Positions 1 through 11,236 of a stretch of DNA of 19,006 nucleotides are shown here, piece by piece (position 1 is the first letter of the stretch; the number at the start of each line of letters is the position of its first letter). The position numbers were made by a program, and so were the translations under genes. The notes beneath the pieces were generated by a model. That model searched no databases, was not told the DNA's origin, and worked only from the letters and a program-made list of their open reading frames with translations. The DNA comes from Podaxis mareebaensis (Eukaryota > Basidiomycota > Agaricomycetes > Agaricales > Agaricaceae): assembly GCA_018524725.1 (NCBI GenBank), contig JAEUWP010000339.1, forward strand, positions 1 through 19,006. Direction: 5' to 3'.

Positions 1-2286
1 AGCTAATGTGGAGTACTTTTGATTAGTGTGTTTTGTTAAAGTGGTATAGAAATATAATAAAAGTATCACAAAAGCCATACCCTAGCAAGTTTGTGGGGGA
101 CTCTGGTTCAGAATGAAAACAGTAGTTAGAAATGTGAAAACAAAGTGTTTCATGAGAAACAGGAAGTTGTGAAGGAATAGGGGGAATATGTTATGTGCTT
201 TGTGCTTTCAAGAAATGTGAGGTTTTTTTTATGAAATGCTATTGTGAGATGGTCTCTATGATTTTTCTAACTCAAGGTCAGACTAAGATTGTTCATTCTA
301 GGGAAGGAGTCTCTCTCATAGCATCACTATGATTTATAAGTACTAAAGAAATCATGGTAGCGGGAACTTTTCTCACTACAACTAGTAATATACCAACTTG
401 TATTGATAAGTCCTTCTGACCATCAGTACACAGCTGCAATGTATCTCTAGCAAGTCCTGTTAAGACTATCTCTGATCTCTCAACTTATGGAAACTTCTGA
501 GAACTACTGATTCTTATATTCTGCTTTTTGCTAGTAGGTCGTGTTGACCAAAGAAAACTCCTATAGATGCTTTAACTATCACTTATTAGTCATCAAATAC
601 ACAACAACCCTCTAAGTGAAGCTCAGCAGGAATTCCCTTTTGCTTCACCTCACATCATCAAGGGGCTTTTTATATTATAAGTAGGAATGATTACAATCAA
701 AATCCTGACTCAACAAATAATTATGTGTACAAATACAGAGTCATATAATTTATAATCTACATTATTCACTATCCAATAAGGTGCTCTGATAATAGACACA
801 TATGTATTTCTACTGGATGCATGAGCTGGTAAAGTACATGCATATGATAACTATCAGCTTTTGCTGACCAAATCTACTGTATGTGGAACACTATTCATTA
901 TTCCTGACTCAATAGTATTATAAACCTTCATTCCCCATGTTCTGGGCTGCTTTGGATCACTGGCAGTTAATGAGTCACATAGTTGGTGTCTTTGTGAGAT
1001 TAGAGAACCTCATCTACTGAGATAATGTGTTGATCCCTTAGTTAGGTAGTCTTTCTTCTGACTTGGATTTCATCTGCTGAGGCTATAGCTGAACTAAGCT
1101 TTTGGATACATAGTGGCAGCTAAGCATACTACTGAATGAGGTAGTCCTTAGTGTTGCTTACATGATAAAGGATCTTTGTGAGGATGGGATTGATGAATAT
1201 TCTTTAGTAATATAGTCCTAAGTTCAATAAGAGTATTGAGTCAATGGCATATAGATACTTCTAGTTGGTACAGTTTTCCCAATCTAGGTGCCTAGACTAA
1301 CCACTGGGAAACCCTTGTGAGGCACTGAGGTCACTTCTAGTGTAAGTTCATAGTCTGTTATCTTAGCTGTGAAAATTGATTATATTCTAATCCAGTTACT
1401 GTTTTCATGACTGAAAACTGTTGCAGCCATAACACCACCAGAATGCAAGATTGAACATGAGACCATTGACATACCAAGACTAAGAAGAAATGGCACACAG
1501 GCACAGGAAGAGAAGGTACTGGACAAAACAAAGGAAGCAGACCTGGACCATGAAGTCAATCTGTTACAAATATTGTTGACTCCAAGGAGACCAAAGAGAC
1601 CAAAGAGCAGCCTTATGAAGACTGGGATTTGATGAAGCACATAATGATCAGTTTATGGCAAGAAATGACAGAACTTCAGCAGACATTAGACTGAGAAATG
1701 TGTGAGAAGGTGGATGAAGCATGCTGGTATCACAGAGTATATTTCCCTTGTGATGATGACCTGTGATGAATACTAAACTCACCACTTCTATTCTTAGACA
1801 CCTTCTATTCTTAGGACTAGGTATAAGTTTTGTCTCTTCTGTCATACTTGTGTTGCATAAAATATGTTTGCTCTTGCAGACTTTTGTCCTATGCCCTATG
1901 CCCTATGCCCTATGCTTTCCCTTTTGTCTTTCCTCTTAATATTCATCTTCTATGCTACATTTGATCTACTTCCTTAAGTAGTCATCTGGACTTCTATATG
2001 TACACCACTTGGACCTGTAGATTAGCCAAGTCTAATCTTAACATGTGTTACTTCCTCCTGGAACAAGTGCTATCTCCTCTCCAACAAGTGAACCATAATC
2101 CATTAAGTTTACAACACTCCACCCTTGAAGAAAGCTTTTCCCTCTCAGCTTCTTGTCAACACCTTGTCCTACAGAGTGTGTGATCTATATGAGTTTGCTG
2201 CCTAGAGACAATATGAACAGCCACCTGAGGTTAAACAGAGCAGCTCCTTCAGACCTGTACAGGACAAGGACCTCTGCTCATCTCTC
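1..2286. other. Left flank without a recognisable gene
   Basis: I see no convincing coding region on either strand: the open frames are short, low in complexity and match no motif I know. The stretch is AT-rich and almost free of CpG (only two CG dinucleotides found, at 361 and 540), so it shares the decay signature of the transposon nest to its right and is probably old repeat DNA. A short tandem repeat at 1888-1915 is listed separately. Confidence 0.5.
1888..1915. repeat. Four perfect copies of a 7-bp tandem repeat
   Basis: The heptamer CCTATGC occurs four times head to tail without a mismatch. It lies in non-coding sequence about 370 bp left of the first transposon fragment. It is most simply a slippage microsatellite; no function is suggested. 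Confidence 0.9.
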
Positions 2287-2756
2287 TTACAAGGATAAGC
2301 TCTGACTTAGGTGACTACTGTTCTCATTGCCTCACACTGTGCATGTAGTCACCCTGAGGTTCTCATTGCTTCATGCTGTGCCATCAGGATGTTGTTGGTT
2401 CTCATTGCTTTGTACTGTGCCTAAATGACACCAAACCCCTCTGCCCTTCTTGACTGTAATTTTCCCACTCATTGTTTGGTGGTTTGGCAAGGAAGCCTGT
2501 AATATACCCACTCAACATTTGGTGGTCTGTCAAAAGAAGACCCTCTGACTGTAAATCATGTCAATGTTTGTCAAGGTAAAGTATTCTCAATTGACAGAAA
2601 TCAAAAAGTGTTCTCAATCAGTGGAAATCAATGGAAGTTCTTGATCATCTGAAATTGATGGCAGTTCTCAATTATCTGAAATCAACAGCCCTCAGTTATT
2701 CACCTCCCAGTCTATTTATTTGGTTTCATCATCTTCCTGGACTTCTTCACAGGACA
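2287..2756 (+). repeat. Putative 5' LTR of family B element, left copy
   Basis: This region aligns along its length with the reverse complement of 15417-15879, in front of the homologous gag. Shared blocks include the 39-bp-periodic repeats, the segment around 2455-2575 about the TTTGGTGG motif, and the AT-rich end before gag. The inner edge is placed at ...GGACA (2752-2756) by analogy with the other copy and with the chromovirus LTR, which also ends in ACA. The outer edge is uncertain because the TGTAACAG start seen in the other copy is not preserved here. No 3' LTR is available to prove it is an LTR; it could be an LTR plus leader. Confidence 0.5.
2319..2420 (+). repeat. Degenerate 39-bp tandem repeat (about 3 units)
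   Basis: The core TTCTCATTGC recurs at 2321, 2360 and 2399, exactly 39 bp apart, each followed by a variant of TTCACACTGTGCC. It is the diverged counterpart of the cleaner repeat at 15751-15867 in the inverted copy of the same element, near the outer end of the putative LTR. Confidence 0.75.
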
Positions 2757-2774
2757 ATATCTCTTTTTTTCTCC

Positions 2775-4466
2775 TTGATTCCTATAAAGCTTTGACAACT
2801 TGGTCTCACACCCTCACAAGTCCAAGACTTGATTCAAGCCCTTGTTGAGAGGAACCTTGAATGTCCTTCCACTCCCCTACTCCCATCACCATTTCAGGAG
2901 ATGCTGCTGCATTACAATGATCTCTCCTACAAGAACAAGACCACCCAGGAGAATGAGATCTCTTAATCTTGATGAAGTCACACCTTGGGAACCATGGCTT
3001 ACAGCCAATATTAGAGGAAGAAGAGAAGCAGCTAGAGAACAAAGACAATAGATGTTGACCACTGTCACTATCCCTCCTGCTGCTATACAACCCCCTCAGC
3101 AACTCACTTGACCTCCAAGTGCTGCCCCAATTCCACCCCCCTACTAGCAACAATCATCACAACACCCTACTCCCCCTCCACAATCAGTTTCCCAACCAAC
3201 TCAACACCTGCTGCAACTGCAACCCCCTGATTCCTAGAATGGACTCCATGGCACCTGTCAATCAAGCCACTACCTTCACATTTGGAAGTAATATTGTGCC
3301 CCCAAATCAGAGATTCTTCCAACAACCCCTCTTCACTAACCCTGCAATTCCTGGATAGCAAGCAACTGGAGTTGTACAAGGAAATCAGGGAAATCTGACT
3401 CAAACTGGAGCAGCTCAGCCAGCAAACCTGCCCCAAACAGGAAGTCCTTACCCACCTCCTGGACAACCTCCATCTGGACAACCACCTTCAGGACCAGGAC
3501 ACCCAGGTCCAAATCTACCCCCTGGACCTCCAGCACCAGGACAACCAGGAGCACCACTGCCAGGATTTGGTTTTCCCTAACAAGCACAAATGCCTGCCAC
3601 CCCTTCCACACCAAAGTACAAGGCACCACCCTTGTATGATGGAGATCCATGGAAGTACCTGGCATAGAAGTAGCAATGTGCCCTGTACATCATCACCAAC
3701 CAGCATAAATTCCCTACTGACCATGATACCATCATATTTATGCTCTACTACATTAGAGGAGCAGTGGAACCATAGAAAACAGAATACCTCTACCAGCACA
3801 ACTTCAATGGAGTCTTGCACCTTGGAACATTCAATGCATTCCAAGATGAGCTTGATAGAGTCTTCCTTCCCTACAATTATGCTGAAGACACTCTCTGATG
3901 ACTCCACACTCTCAAGCAGAAATGAAGACCAGTGGACTAGTACATCTCTGAGTTTAAAGTCCTTGCTACCCAAGCAGGAATGGTCAACCCACAAGAACTC
4001 ATCTACCACTTCAGAGAAGGTCTGGACTTTGAAATTGGCCTCAAAACTATCACCCTCAGACCAGGACTGGACATTGACATCTGGTTCAAAGCAGCAAGAG
4101 CAGCAGAAGAACAGCATCATATGGAGAACAACTATCATGCAAGCCATACCTGAAAATGAACCAATAGAGCTATTCCCCAACTGAAGAAGAAGGCATCCTA
4201 TAATATGAATTGGTCAAGAAGCCAGGTGTATAAAGATCCATATGCCATGGACATTGATAATCTGGCATTGGCACTCTCTGAAATCACACTTGAAGAACAC
4301 TACCCTGTGGAAGAAGATTCTAATGCAGAAGTTAATGAAATGGAGGACAACTGTGATGTCTTGGAGACATTTCTTCAAAACATCCTCACACTGAAAATGC
4401 ACAATGACCTCAAACAGGGCAAATGTTTCAATTGCAGACAAACAAGACATTTTGCTTGAAAATGTC
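2775..4466 (+). pseudogene. Broken gag of an LTR retrotransposon (family B, left copy)
   Basis: This is a decayed capsid/nucleocapsid gene of a Gypsy-type retrotransposon. Recognisable stretches, mostly in one frame, are an N-terminal segment (2831-2900), a Pro/Gly-rich linker (about 3436-3580), the capsid core containing YDGDPWKYLA (around 3635-3660) and GLDFEIGLKT (around 4020-4050), and the start of a CCHC zinc knuckle, CFNCRQTRHFA (4424-4459). The last Cys is still visible just before the chromovirus LTR interrupts it. The inverted copy at 13559-15399 supplies the comparison: this copy lacks about 80 bp near 2920, changes frame once near the N-terminus, and carries many stops (TAG for Trp or Gln at 3664 and 3670; TGA and TAA elsewhere). 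No ATG is found at the homologous start; both copies have TTG there. It cannot encode a working Gag. Confidence 0.85.
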
Positions 4467-5187
4467 TGTTACAGACTTCACTTCATGGCCATTAAACTCT
4501 TGGAGCCTTGGTTACAACCTGGATTCTGTGGATCATATTCAGTTTAACCTTTCTTCTGTTCCTGTCAGATATCTTCCTTGTAAATACTTTTCTCCATCCC
4601 TGTTCCTTCCATTATTTTCCTTATCAGATCTTCTTATCCAATTATCTTGTGTTTTTCCATTTATCTGTGGCTTTTTTCCTTTACCCTTGATTATCTTCCA
4701 CTTATCTTGGTTTTTCTGTTATCTGATGTTTCACATCTGCCCCTGTCCTATTGGATGTCCAGACACTTTGCAGACAGACTCCTTATTCTAGTATCTTCAC
4801 CACAGTTATCAGTTCACATGTTTCTTGTATTCTCCTTTGAGTAGTTATTATTGTTTCTTGCTTAACTACTACTCTCTGGACTTTATCCTGACTGCTAGTA
4901 TATAAGTAGGATCACTACTGTTTGTAGTCCTCAGTCAGAATATCAACTTAGTTCTTTCTCCTCTCTCCTGTCTGTCTGCCACAAGTCTACTCCTCAGTCT
5001 GGGCTTGTCCTGTCTTTGTCCATTCTCTGTCTGCTTGTCCACTCAAGTCCATAGTTGGTCAAGTGAGGCCACCATGGTATCAGAGGGGTGCAACACATAA
5101 GTTGAAGCCAAGGCCTCAACCCTATGTCTGCATGTGTCTGCCCTTGGCTGCCTGTGGTCTGCCCCTGTCTGGAGTCAGTTCTTAACA
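4467..5187 (+). repeat. 5' LTR of the chromovirus
   Basis: This 721-bp repeat matches 12038-12754 over its whole length with scattered substitutions and small indels. It starts TGTTACAGAC and ends TTCTTAACA, giving the inverted terminal TGTTA/TAACA pair. Many differences from the 3' LTR are TG here against CA there, or the reverse, at the same position (4520-4521 versus 12091-12092; 4557-4558 versus 12128-12129), which points to a CpG at each site in the founding copy. Confidence 0.95.
4899..4905 (+). promoter_or_regulatory. TATA-like element in the 5' LTR
   Basis: TATATAA lies 432 bp into the LTR; the 3' LTR has TATATAG at the same place (12467-12473). Its position in the second half of the LTR, ahead of a conserved stretch, fits the U3 promoter of a retrotransposon. 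The assignment rests on motif and position only. Confidence 0.4.
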
Positions 5188-5348
5188 GTATATTCTGACT
5201 CAGACCTCTGGTATCGTTCCAAATTTTTATGCCATCTATGACACATAGTGCTGCATAAGCTCAAGGAATCACCATTCCAGAACCTGTTCTCCCCTGCACA
5301 AATTATGAATTTTCTTCAACTCCTGCTCTATATCAATCTTCTTCCACC
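5188..5348 (+). other. Untranslated leader with possible primer-binding site
   Basis: This is the 161-nt stretch between the end of the 5' LTR and the gag ATG. The primer for minus-strand synthesis should anneal near its start. The most tRNA-like string, CTCTGGTATCG, sits about 20 nt in, farther than usual, and I cannot assign a tRNA; a self-priming mechanism as in Tf1/sushi elements is an alternative. The leader holds one of the few surviving CpGs (5215). Confidence 0.4.
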
Positions 5349-6578
5349 ATGTCTTCTACTATGGTTACTGCCAAGTCCAGAACTCAAATCCAAACCTCTG
5401 CTGGGTATTCACAAGGAAGTTCTGGTGGCCCTCCAGACCCCAGAGACAAGGGTGGTGGTGGTGGCAATGATTCTGGTGAGAACAACAATGAAAATCAAGA
5501 CCCCCAGGAGATGTTAGCCAATGCTCTTGGTCACCTCTCCTGTACCCTCCATTCCTTGGAGTGTAGTAACTCCATTGGCCCAGCAAATCCCTCTCACATG
5601 AAGGTCCAAGAACCCAACACTTTCGATGGTTTGGACCCTCTCAAAATCTGCTAATGGGTCTTCCAGTGCTGCCTCTATTTCACTTCAAATGCACATCAGT
5701 TTGCAGAAGATTCTTCTAAAATCCACTTTGCTATCACATATCTGTCCAGCACTGCTCTCAACTGGTTCCAAACCATTCTCAGGTCTGAAGATCTTGATTG
5801 GTCTGACTATGAGCTTCTCAACAACTGGGAAGTCTTCATCAGAGAAATAGAAATCCATTTTGGACTTGCAGACCCCACTGGAGAAGCTACTAAAGAGCTG
5901 GACTCTCTCCAGATGGCTAGTAACCAACCTATTCTCAAATATGACCTTGAGTTCAACTACCTGGCTAGTTTGGTTGGGTGGCCAGACTCAGTCCTTTGCC
6001 ATTGTTATTACAGGGGTCTTCTGGATCATATTCAGGACTTGATTGCCACTTGGGCAGAGGGTAAGCCCAACTCCTTGGATGAAATGAAAAGGGTCACTAG
6101 TCTTATTGACCAACATCACTGGGAGTGGCAGCACAAGTGTAAGCATCATAGTGACTGCTCTGCACAGCCCCCAAAGAACAACCCTAATCAGAAGAAACCC
6201 AGCAACTTGTCTAACAACAATAATAATCAGAAGCCTAACTTATTCTCTGCCAAATCCCCTCCCAATTCCTCTCAGTCCAGCAATCATCCAAACTCATCTG
6301 GGAACACTCTGAAGTCATCTCTGGGCAATAAACTTGGCCCAAACAGCAAGCTCACCCCCCAAGAATGCCAATGTCACTTTGACAACAACCTCTGTATGTT
6401 TTGCAGTGATGCTAACCATTGGGTAAACAACTGCCCATGCAAGGTGTCCAGATCCAGACCTCCTCCAGGTCTGTCTGCCTCTAATCAGAAGGCCAAAGGT
6501 CAGCAGGCTCAAGCCCAAGCTGAGGTTCTGGTGAAGAGCCCCTCTCCTTTGAATCCCCTGTCAGGTTTGAAAAAATAG
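5349..6578 (+). pseudogene. gag: Chromovirus gag with one premature stop
   Basis: This encodes the capsid/nucleocapsid polyprotein that packages the retrotransposon RNA in cytoplasmic particles. The ATG at 5349 sits in a strong context (CCACCATG) and the frame runs about 409 codons, broken only by TAA at 5652-5654. Visible parts, in order, are a Gly/Asn-rich N-terminus, the capsid entry motif with PNTFDG (about 5617-5634), the capsid core with ALNWFQ and EIHFG, a basic Asn/Ser/Pro-rich linker, and one CCHC zinc knuckle, CMFCSDANHWVNNC (6393-6434), for RNA binding. It ends at TAG 6576-6578, overlapping the pol frame by 55 bp. Apart from the one stop no indel is evident. The family is recognised from gag layout and the attached pol. 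Confidence 0.88.
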
Positions 6579-9500
6579 AGGGTGGTCCTCAGGACTCTGC
6601 ACAGACTGGGGACCATATTGAACTTGTCTGTGCTATAGAGAGTTTCCAACTCAATGTGTCTGCTCTTTCTGACTCTCATGCTCTTCACATTCCCCTTTCT
6701 TCTCCATCTTTTGCTCCTTCATCCACCTCTGATCTGCCTTCATCTGATGGTACTGTGACTGCCTTGGTGGATAGTAGTTCAACACATTGTTTCATTGACT
6801 CTTCCCTTGTTTGTGACTGCTTAATTCCTATGTTCCATGTTGCTCCTGTAGAACTTTGACTCTTTGATGGCTCTTCAAACTTGTATATAACTGAACTAGT
6901 GAAAATCCCTGTTACATTTCCTACTGGTGAATCAATGACTTTGGACTTCTATGTCACTTGGTTAGACTCATCTTGCTCTGTGGTTCTCAGTCACAACTGG
7001 CTCACCTGCTACAATCTGTTGATTGACTGGGTCTCAAACAGTATCTCTTTCTGGCCACAGCAACAAGTCTTTTCAACCTCTGCTCCAACTCTCCATGCTG
7101 TGCTTTCTTCTGCATTTCCAGTCCATCCAGATCTGCCTTCCTCTGCTTCTGATCTGGTCCCTCTGTCCTCTGCATCTGATTCCTCCACTCTGTCCAATTC
7201 ACCTCCACTTCATCCTCATATTAGCCTGATCAGTGCTGCAGCCTTCCTGTGTGCATCTCACCTTCCTGGTTCAGTTTCCTTTACCTTCAACATCCATTCT
7301 CTGTCTGTCTCTACTGGGTCCCCTCAGCCCTCTGAGTCCATCAATCTGTCAAACATTCCCTCAGAGTATCATGAATTTGCCAATGTCTTCAGCAAGGTCT
7401 GCATGGATACATTGCCTCCATATTGTCTGTATGACCTTAAAATCAATCTGGAAGAGGGTGCTAGTCCTCCTATTGGGACCATTTACTCTCTATCCCAGGT
7501 TGAGCTGGAAGCATTAAGGGAATTTATTGATGAACACTTGTCCATTGGCTTCATTCATCTGTTAACCTCTCCATATAGTGCTCTGGTCCTTTTTGTCTAC
7601 AAGAAAGATGGCTCTCTCCACCTTTGCATCAACTTCTGTGGACTCAACAAGATCACCAAGAAAGACCATTATTCCCTTCCCCTGATTTCTGACCTCCTTG
7701 ATTCTCCTTGCAAAGCTTGCATCTACACCAAGATAGATCTCTATCACACCTACCATCTTGTCTGGATAGCTGAGGGAGACGAGTGGAAAACTGCCTTCTG
7801 GACCTGCTATGGGTCCTTTGAATGGATAGTTATGCTATTCAGGCTCACCAACACTCTGGCAGCTTTCCAGTGCTTCATGAACAACATCTTTGGTGATCTG
7901 TTAGATGTATGTGTCACTATCTGTCTTGATGATATACTGATCTACTTGGATAACATCTCCCAATATAAACAACATGTCTGGAAAGTCCTCCATCAGCTCT
8001 GCGAGCACAGCTTGTACATGCAAGTGGACAAGTGTGAGTTCCATTCAGAAGCAGTTGAATACCTTGGTTACATCTTGTCCCTGGATGGTCTCAAGATGTC
8101 TGAAGACAAAGTCAAGATCATTCAAGATTGGCCTGAGCCAAAGAAAGTCAAGGACATCCAGTCCTTCCTAGGTTTTGCTAACTTCTACTGCTGTTTTATT
8201 CATGGTTATTCTGACATTGTAGTTCCCCTGACCTGTCTCACCCATAAGGGTGCTCCCTGGAACTTCATGGTGGAGTGTCACAAAGCATTTGAGACACTCA
8301 AGAAGGCTTTCACCATAGCTCCAGTCTTGACTCACTAGATTCTGGACTCTCAGATTATCATTGAGACTGATGCATTGGACTACACCCTGGCTGCCATTCT
8401 TTCCATTATTGCTCCTGACAGTGACATTCATCCCATTGCTTTCTATTCCTGCACTTTCAATGCATCTGAATCTAACTATGATACTCATGACAAGGAACTT
8501 CTAGCCATCTTTGAGGCTTTCCACATCTGGCAACACTATCTTGAAGGCTCTGCCTTACCCATTGATGTGGTCACTGATCACAAGAACCTTGAGTATTTCT
8601 CTACTACTAAAGTTCTGACCCATCACCAGGCTCATTAGTCAGAGTACTTGTCACAGTTCAATCTCATCATCCACTTCTGTCCCGGATGCCTCAGGACAAA
8701 ACTGGATGCTTTGACTAGATGATGGGATGTCTATCCTAAAGGGGGGAATAATGGCTATGCCACAGTAAATCCTCACAACTTCAGACCTGTCTTTACTCAA
8801 GAGCAACTTGTGGCCTCTGTCTGGGCCACCTCCCTCTTTTCCCCTTCCCTCTGAGCAGCCATGGTCCTTGACTACAAGCAGCTCCATTCTGACATCCTTT
8901 CCACTCTTCCTTCCAATTCCCTTGCCACTAAGCATATCTCTAACCCCCAAGGTTGCTGGTCCATGGATTCAGATGGTTTCCTCCACTTTGACAGCTGCAT
9001 TTACATTCCCAATTCTAATGATCTCTGCTTGCAAGTCCTCCAGTATAAGCATGATTATATGCTTTCTGGACATTTTAGTCAGAACAAGACTCTAGAGTTG
9101 GTCCATCATGACTACACCTGGCCAAATGTCTGCTCCTTCATCAAGGACTTTTGCAGAAGCTGTGTAACCTGTATACAGAGCAAGTCACAGTGCCATCAGC
9201 CATACAGAAACCTCAAGCAACTCCCTATCCTGGATTGCCCTTGGCATTCCATCTCTATCAACTTCATTAAGAAGCTTCCCAAGTCCTCTGGCTTTGACAC
9301 TATCCTTGTAATCATTGACTGTTTCACCAAGCAAAGTATCTTCATCCTGACTCATGACACCATTACCTCCACTGAACTTGCCTGCCTATTCGTCCTCTAT
9401 GTATTCTCAAAGCATGGTGTCCCCTCACACATCACATCTGATTGCAGCTCCAAATTTGTCTTGCACTTCTTCTGGTCCTTGGGCAAGGCTCTGGATATGA

Positions 9501-10339
9501 AGCTGCACTTCATGTCCAGATATCATCTGGAAGGCAATGGACAGACTGAGTGGACTAACCAGATGCTCAAACAATACCTCTGAGTATATTGCAATTATCA
9601 GCAGGACAATTGGGCTGACTTACTTCCCATTGCAGAGTTTGCCTACAATAATGCTCCCAATGCTACCACCAGTGTCTCTCTGTTCTTTGCTAACAAGGGT
9701 TATCACCCTGCCATCTCCATCCATCCTGAATGTGATCTTGCATCTGCCCAGGCCTGAGACTTCATGGTTGACCTTGACAACTTACATTCTGCTCTCAAGA
9801 CTGAAATTGCCCAAGCCCAGGAGCATTACCAGGTGTCCACAGACACCCATCATCTGTCTGCTCCAGACTTCAAGGTTGGTGACAAAGTCTTTGTCAAGGC
9901 CCAGTTCTTCCAGACTACTAGACCTTCAAAGAAATTATCTGAGAAGTTCTTAGGTCCATACAAGATCATTGCTCAAGCCAGTTCACATTCCTTTACCCTC
10001 TAACTCCCTGACTCTATGTGTGCTGTTCATCCTGTCTTCCATGTTTCCATGCTTGAGCCTTCTACTCCCAACACCATTTCTAACTGTGTCCCTCTGCCTC
10101 CACCTCCAGTCATCATTGATGGCAAACCCAAATATGAGATCAAGTGGATTGTGGATTCCAAGATTGACCAGTGCCACCAGATGTGTCTACTCCTGTACAA
10201 AGTCATTTGGGCCAGTTATGAAGGTACAGATGGAGAGTTTAGTTGGCTGATGGCTAAGGAACTTGAACACACTCAAGAGTTAGTGGCTAACTTCCATGCC
10301 AGCTATCCTGACAAGCCTAGCCCTCTGTCTTCTCTCTGA
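6524..10339 (+). pseudogene. pol: Chromovirus pol: protease, RT, RNase H, integrase, chromodomain
   Basis: One frame, -1 relative to gag, spans about 3.8 kb. It is interrupted by eight stops (6857 TGA, 8336 TAG, 8636 TAG, 8720 TGA, 8852 TGA, 9581 TGA, 9755 TGA, 10001 TAA) and no evident indel; the terminal stop is TGA 10337. Domains in order: aspartic protease with LVDSSSTHCF where DSG is expected; RT with YKKDGSLHLCINF and the catalytic box CLDD (7922-7933; usually YLDD); RNase H with ETDALDY and DKELLAIF; integrase zinc region with HDYMLSGHF and CRSCVTC; integrase core with first Asp replaced by Asn (9260-9262), second Asp at 9440 and Glu at 9548, giving the 35-residue DDE spacing; GPY/F-type segment (FLGPYKI); chromodomain (about 10105-10310). 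The enzyme would copy element RNA and insert the cDNA; the chromodomain would steer insertion to heterochromatin. Lost Arg, Asp and Gly residues fit CpG and other C-to-T decay. Confidence 0.93.
8735..8750 (+). other. Candidate central polypurine tract
   Basis: The string CCTAAAGGGGGGAATA nearly repeats the 3' purine tract (CCTAAGGGGGGAATA at 12022-12036). It lies about 130 bp from the midpoint of the element. It is also coding, for the WDVYPKGGN segment between RNase H and integrase, so the likeness could be chance on a protein constraint. If used, it would prime a second plus-strand start, as central tracts do in lentiviruses and Ty1. Confidence 0.4.
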
Positions 10340-10938
10340 CTTCTCTTATCTTGTTCTTATGTTTTCTGCTGATTCTCTGATTTTGGTTTCCTGATCTTAA
10401 TTGTCTTCCTCTCACATTGATAGTGGCACATTCAAAAACTTTCAATTTCTACAAGTTCCAAGATTCTATGTACTTTAGAGGTGTGGACCCACTGCTCATC
10501 CAAGTCTCTGCCCTCAGATCCACTCTCCTCTTCTTTCTTTTGCTCTGTGTCCTCTGGCCCACTCTCCTCCTCCTTGTCCTCCTCCTTGTCCTCCTCCTCC
10601 TCTTCCCCTTTCTTTCCTTCCACTTCCTCCAGTTCTGCCAGCTCCATCTCCATTCCCTCCTCCATGTCCACATTCTGGACCTCTTTGCCTGTTTCCTCCT
10701 GCTGTTCCTCCTCCTCTTCATCTGACCCATCCTCTTCATCCACTACTCTTTCCAGCACCTGTGGAACATCCTCCTCTGAGATGTCAAACACCCTTCACAG
10801 AAGAGCATTGTTCTCCTCTTGCACCCTCCAGAGTGCAGTGATCTCCATGGTAAAGGCATGGACAGCTTCTATCAGGGTCTCCATTAGATTTGTAAACAAG
10901 ATGACCCACTTCTTGCTCAACAGGCCATAACAGGGTAC

Positions 10939-10994
10939 CTACCATATTCTTGGGTCAGCTTACCACCAACCCCATCCTCCACATAGGCACTTAC
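10939..10994 (-). other. Predicted intron 2 of the antisense gene (56 nt)
   Basis: On the - strand it begins GTAAGT, contains GCTGAC 16 nt before the end, and ends GGTAG. Removing it joins the exon-2 frame (...ALHSM) in phase 0 to the frame carrying VPCYGLLSKKW and the acidic tail; unspliced, the upstream frame ends at a TGA about 25 nt past the proposed acceptor. Confidence 0.65.
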
Positions 10995-11188
10995 CATACT
11001 GTGGAGTGCCCCCATTATTCTGACCTTGGACTCAGAGATATCCTTACCTGCCTGAGTAAACAGGTTAGGAATATGTGGGATTGGGCACTGTGGCCCACAT
11101 GGGTTTCAGTCTGACTCCTCCTTGGTGAGGAACAGCTCACACCAGGATTTTTTCTGATAACATCCAGTACAGGAATGAATTCATTCCT

Positions 11189-11236
11189 CTGTGGAGTGGT
11201 CAGTAAGTCTTGGGAATAAGCAGAGTTGGTACATAC
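11189..11236 (-). other. Predicted intron 1 of the antisense gene (48 nt)
   Basis: On the - strand it begins GTATGT, contains TTACTGAC about 12 nt before the end, and ends CCACAG, a textbook short fungal intron. Its removal places two CX2CX6C motifs in one frame, ten codons apart, which is independent support for the splice. Confidence 0.7.

Noticed and set aside
1380..1845. Two - strand open frames of 86 and 65 codons in the left flank
   Set aside because: They are short, unlike any family I know, and lie in CpG-depleted DNA where chance open frames are common.
3515..4184. Long open frames on both strands across the left family B gag (221 and 205 codons)
   Set aside because: They are shadows: the conserved gag core, shared with the inverted copy and ending in the CCHC knuckle, is in another frame. 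Loss of CpG also removes stops from some wrong frames.
5081..5096. GGTATCAGAGGGGTGCAA as a tRNA-Met primer-binding site
   Set aside because: The string resembles the usual TGGTATCAGAGC site, but it is also present in the 3' LTR (about 12642), so it lies inside the LTR and not next to its end.
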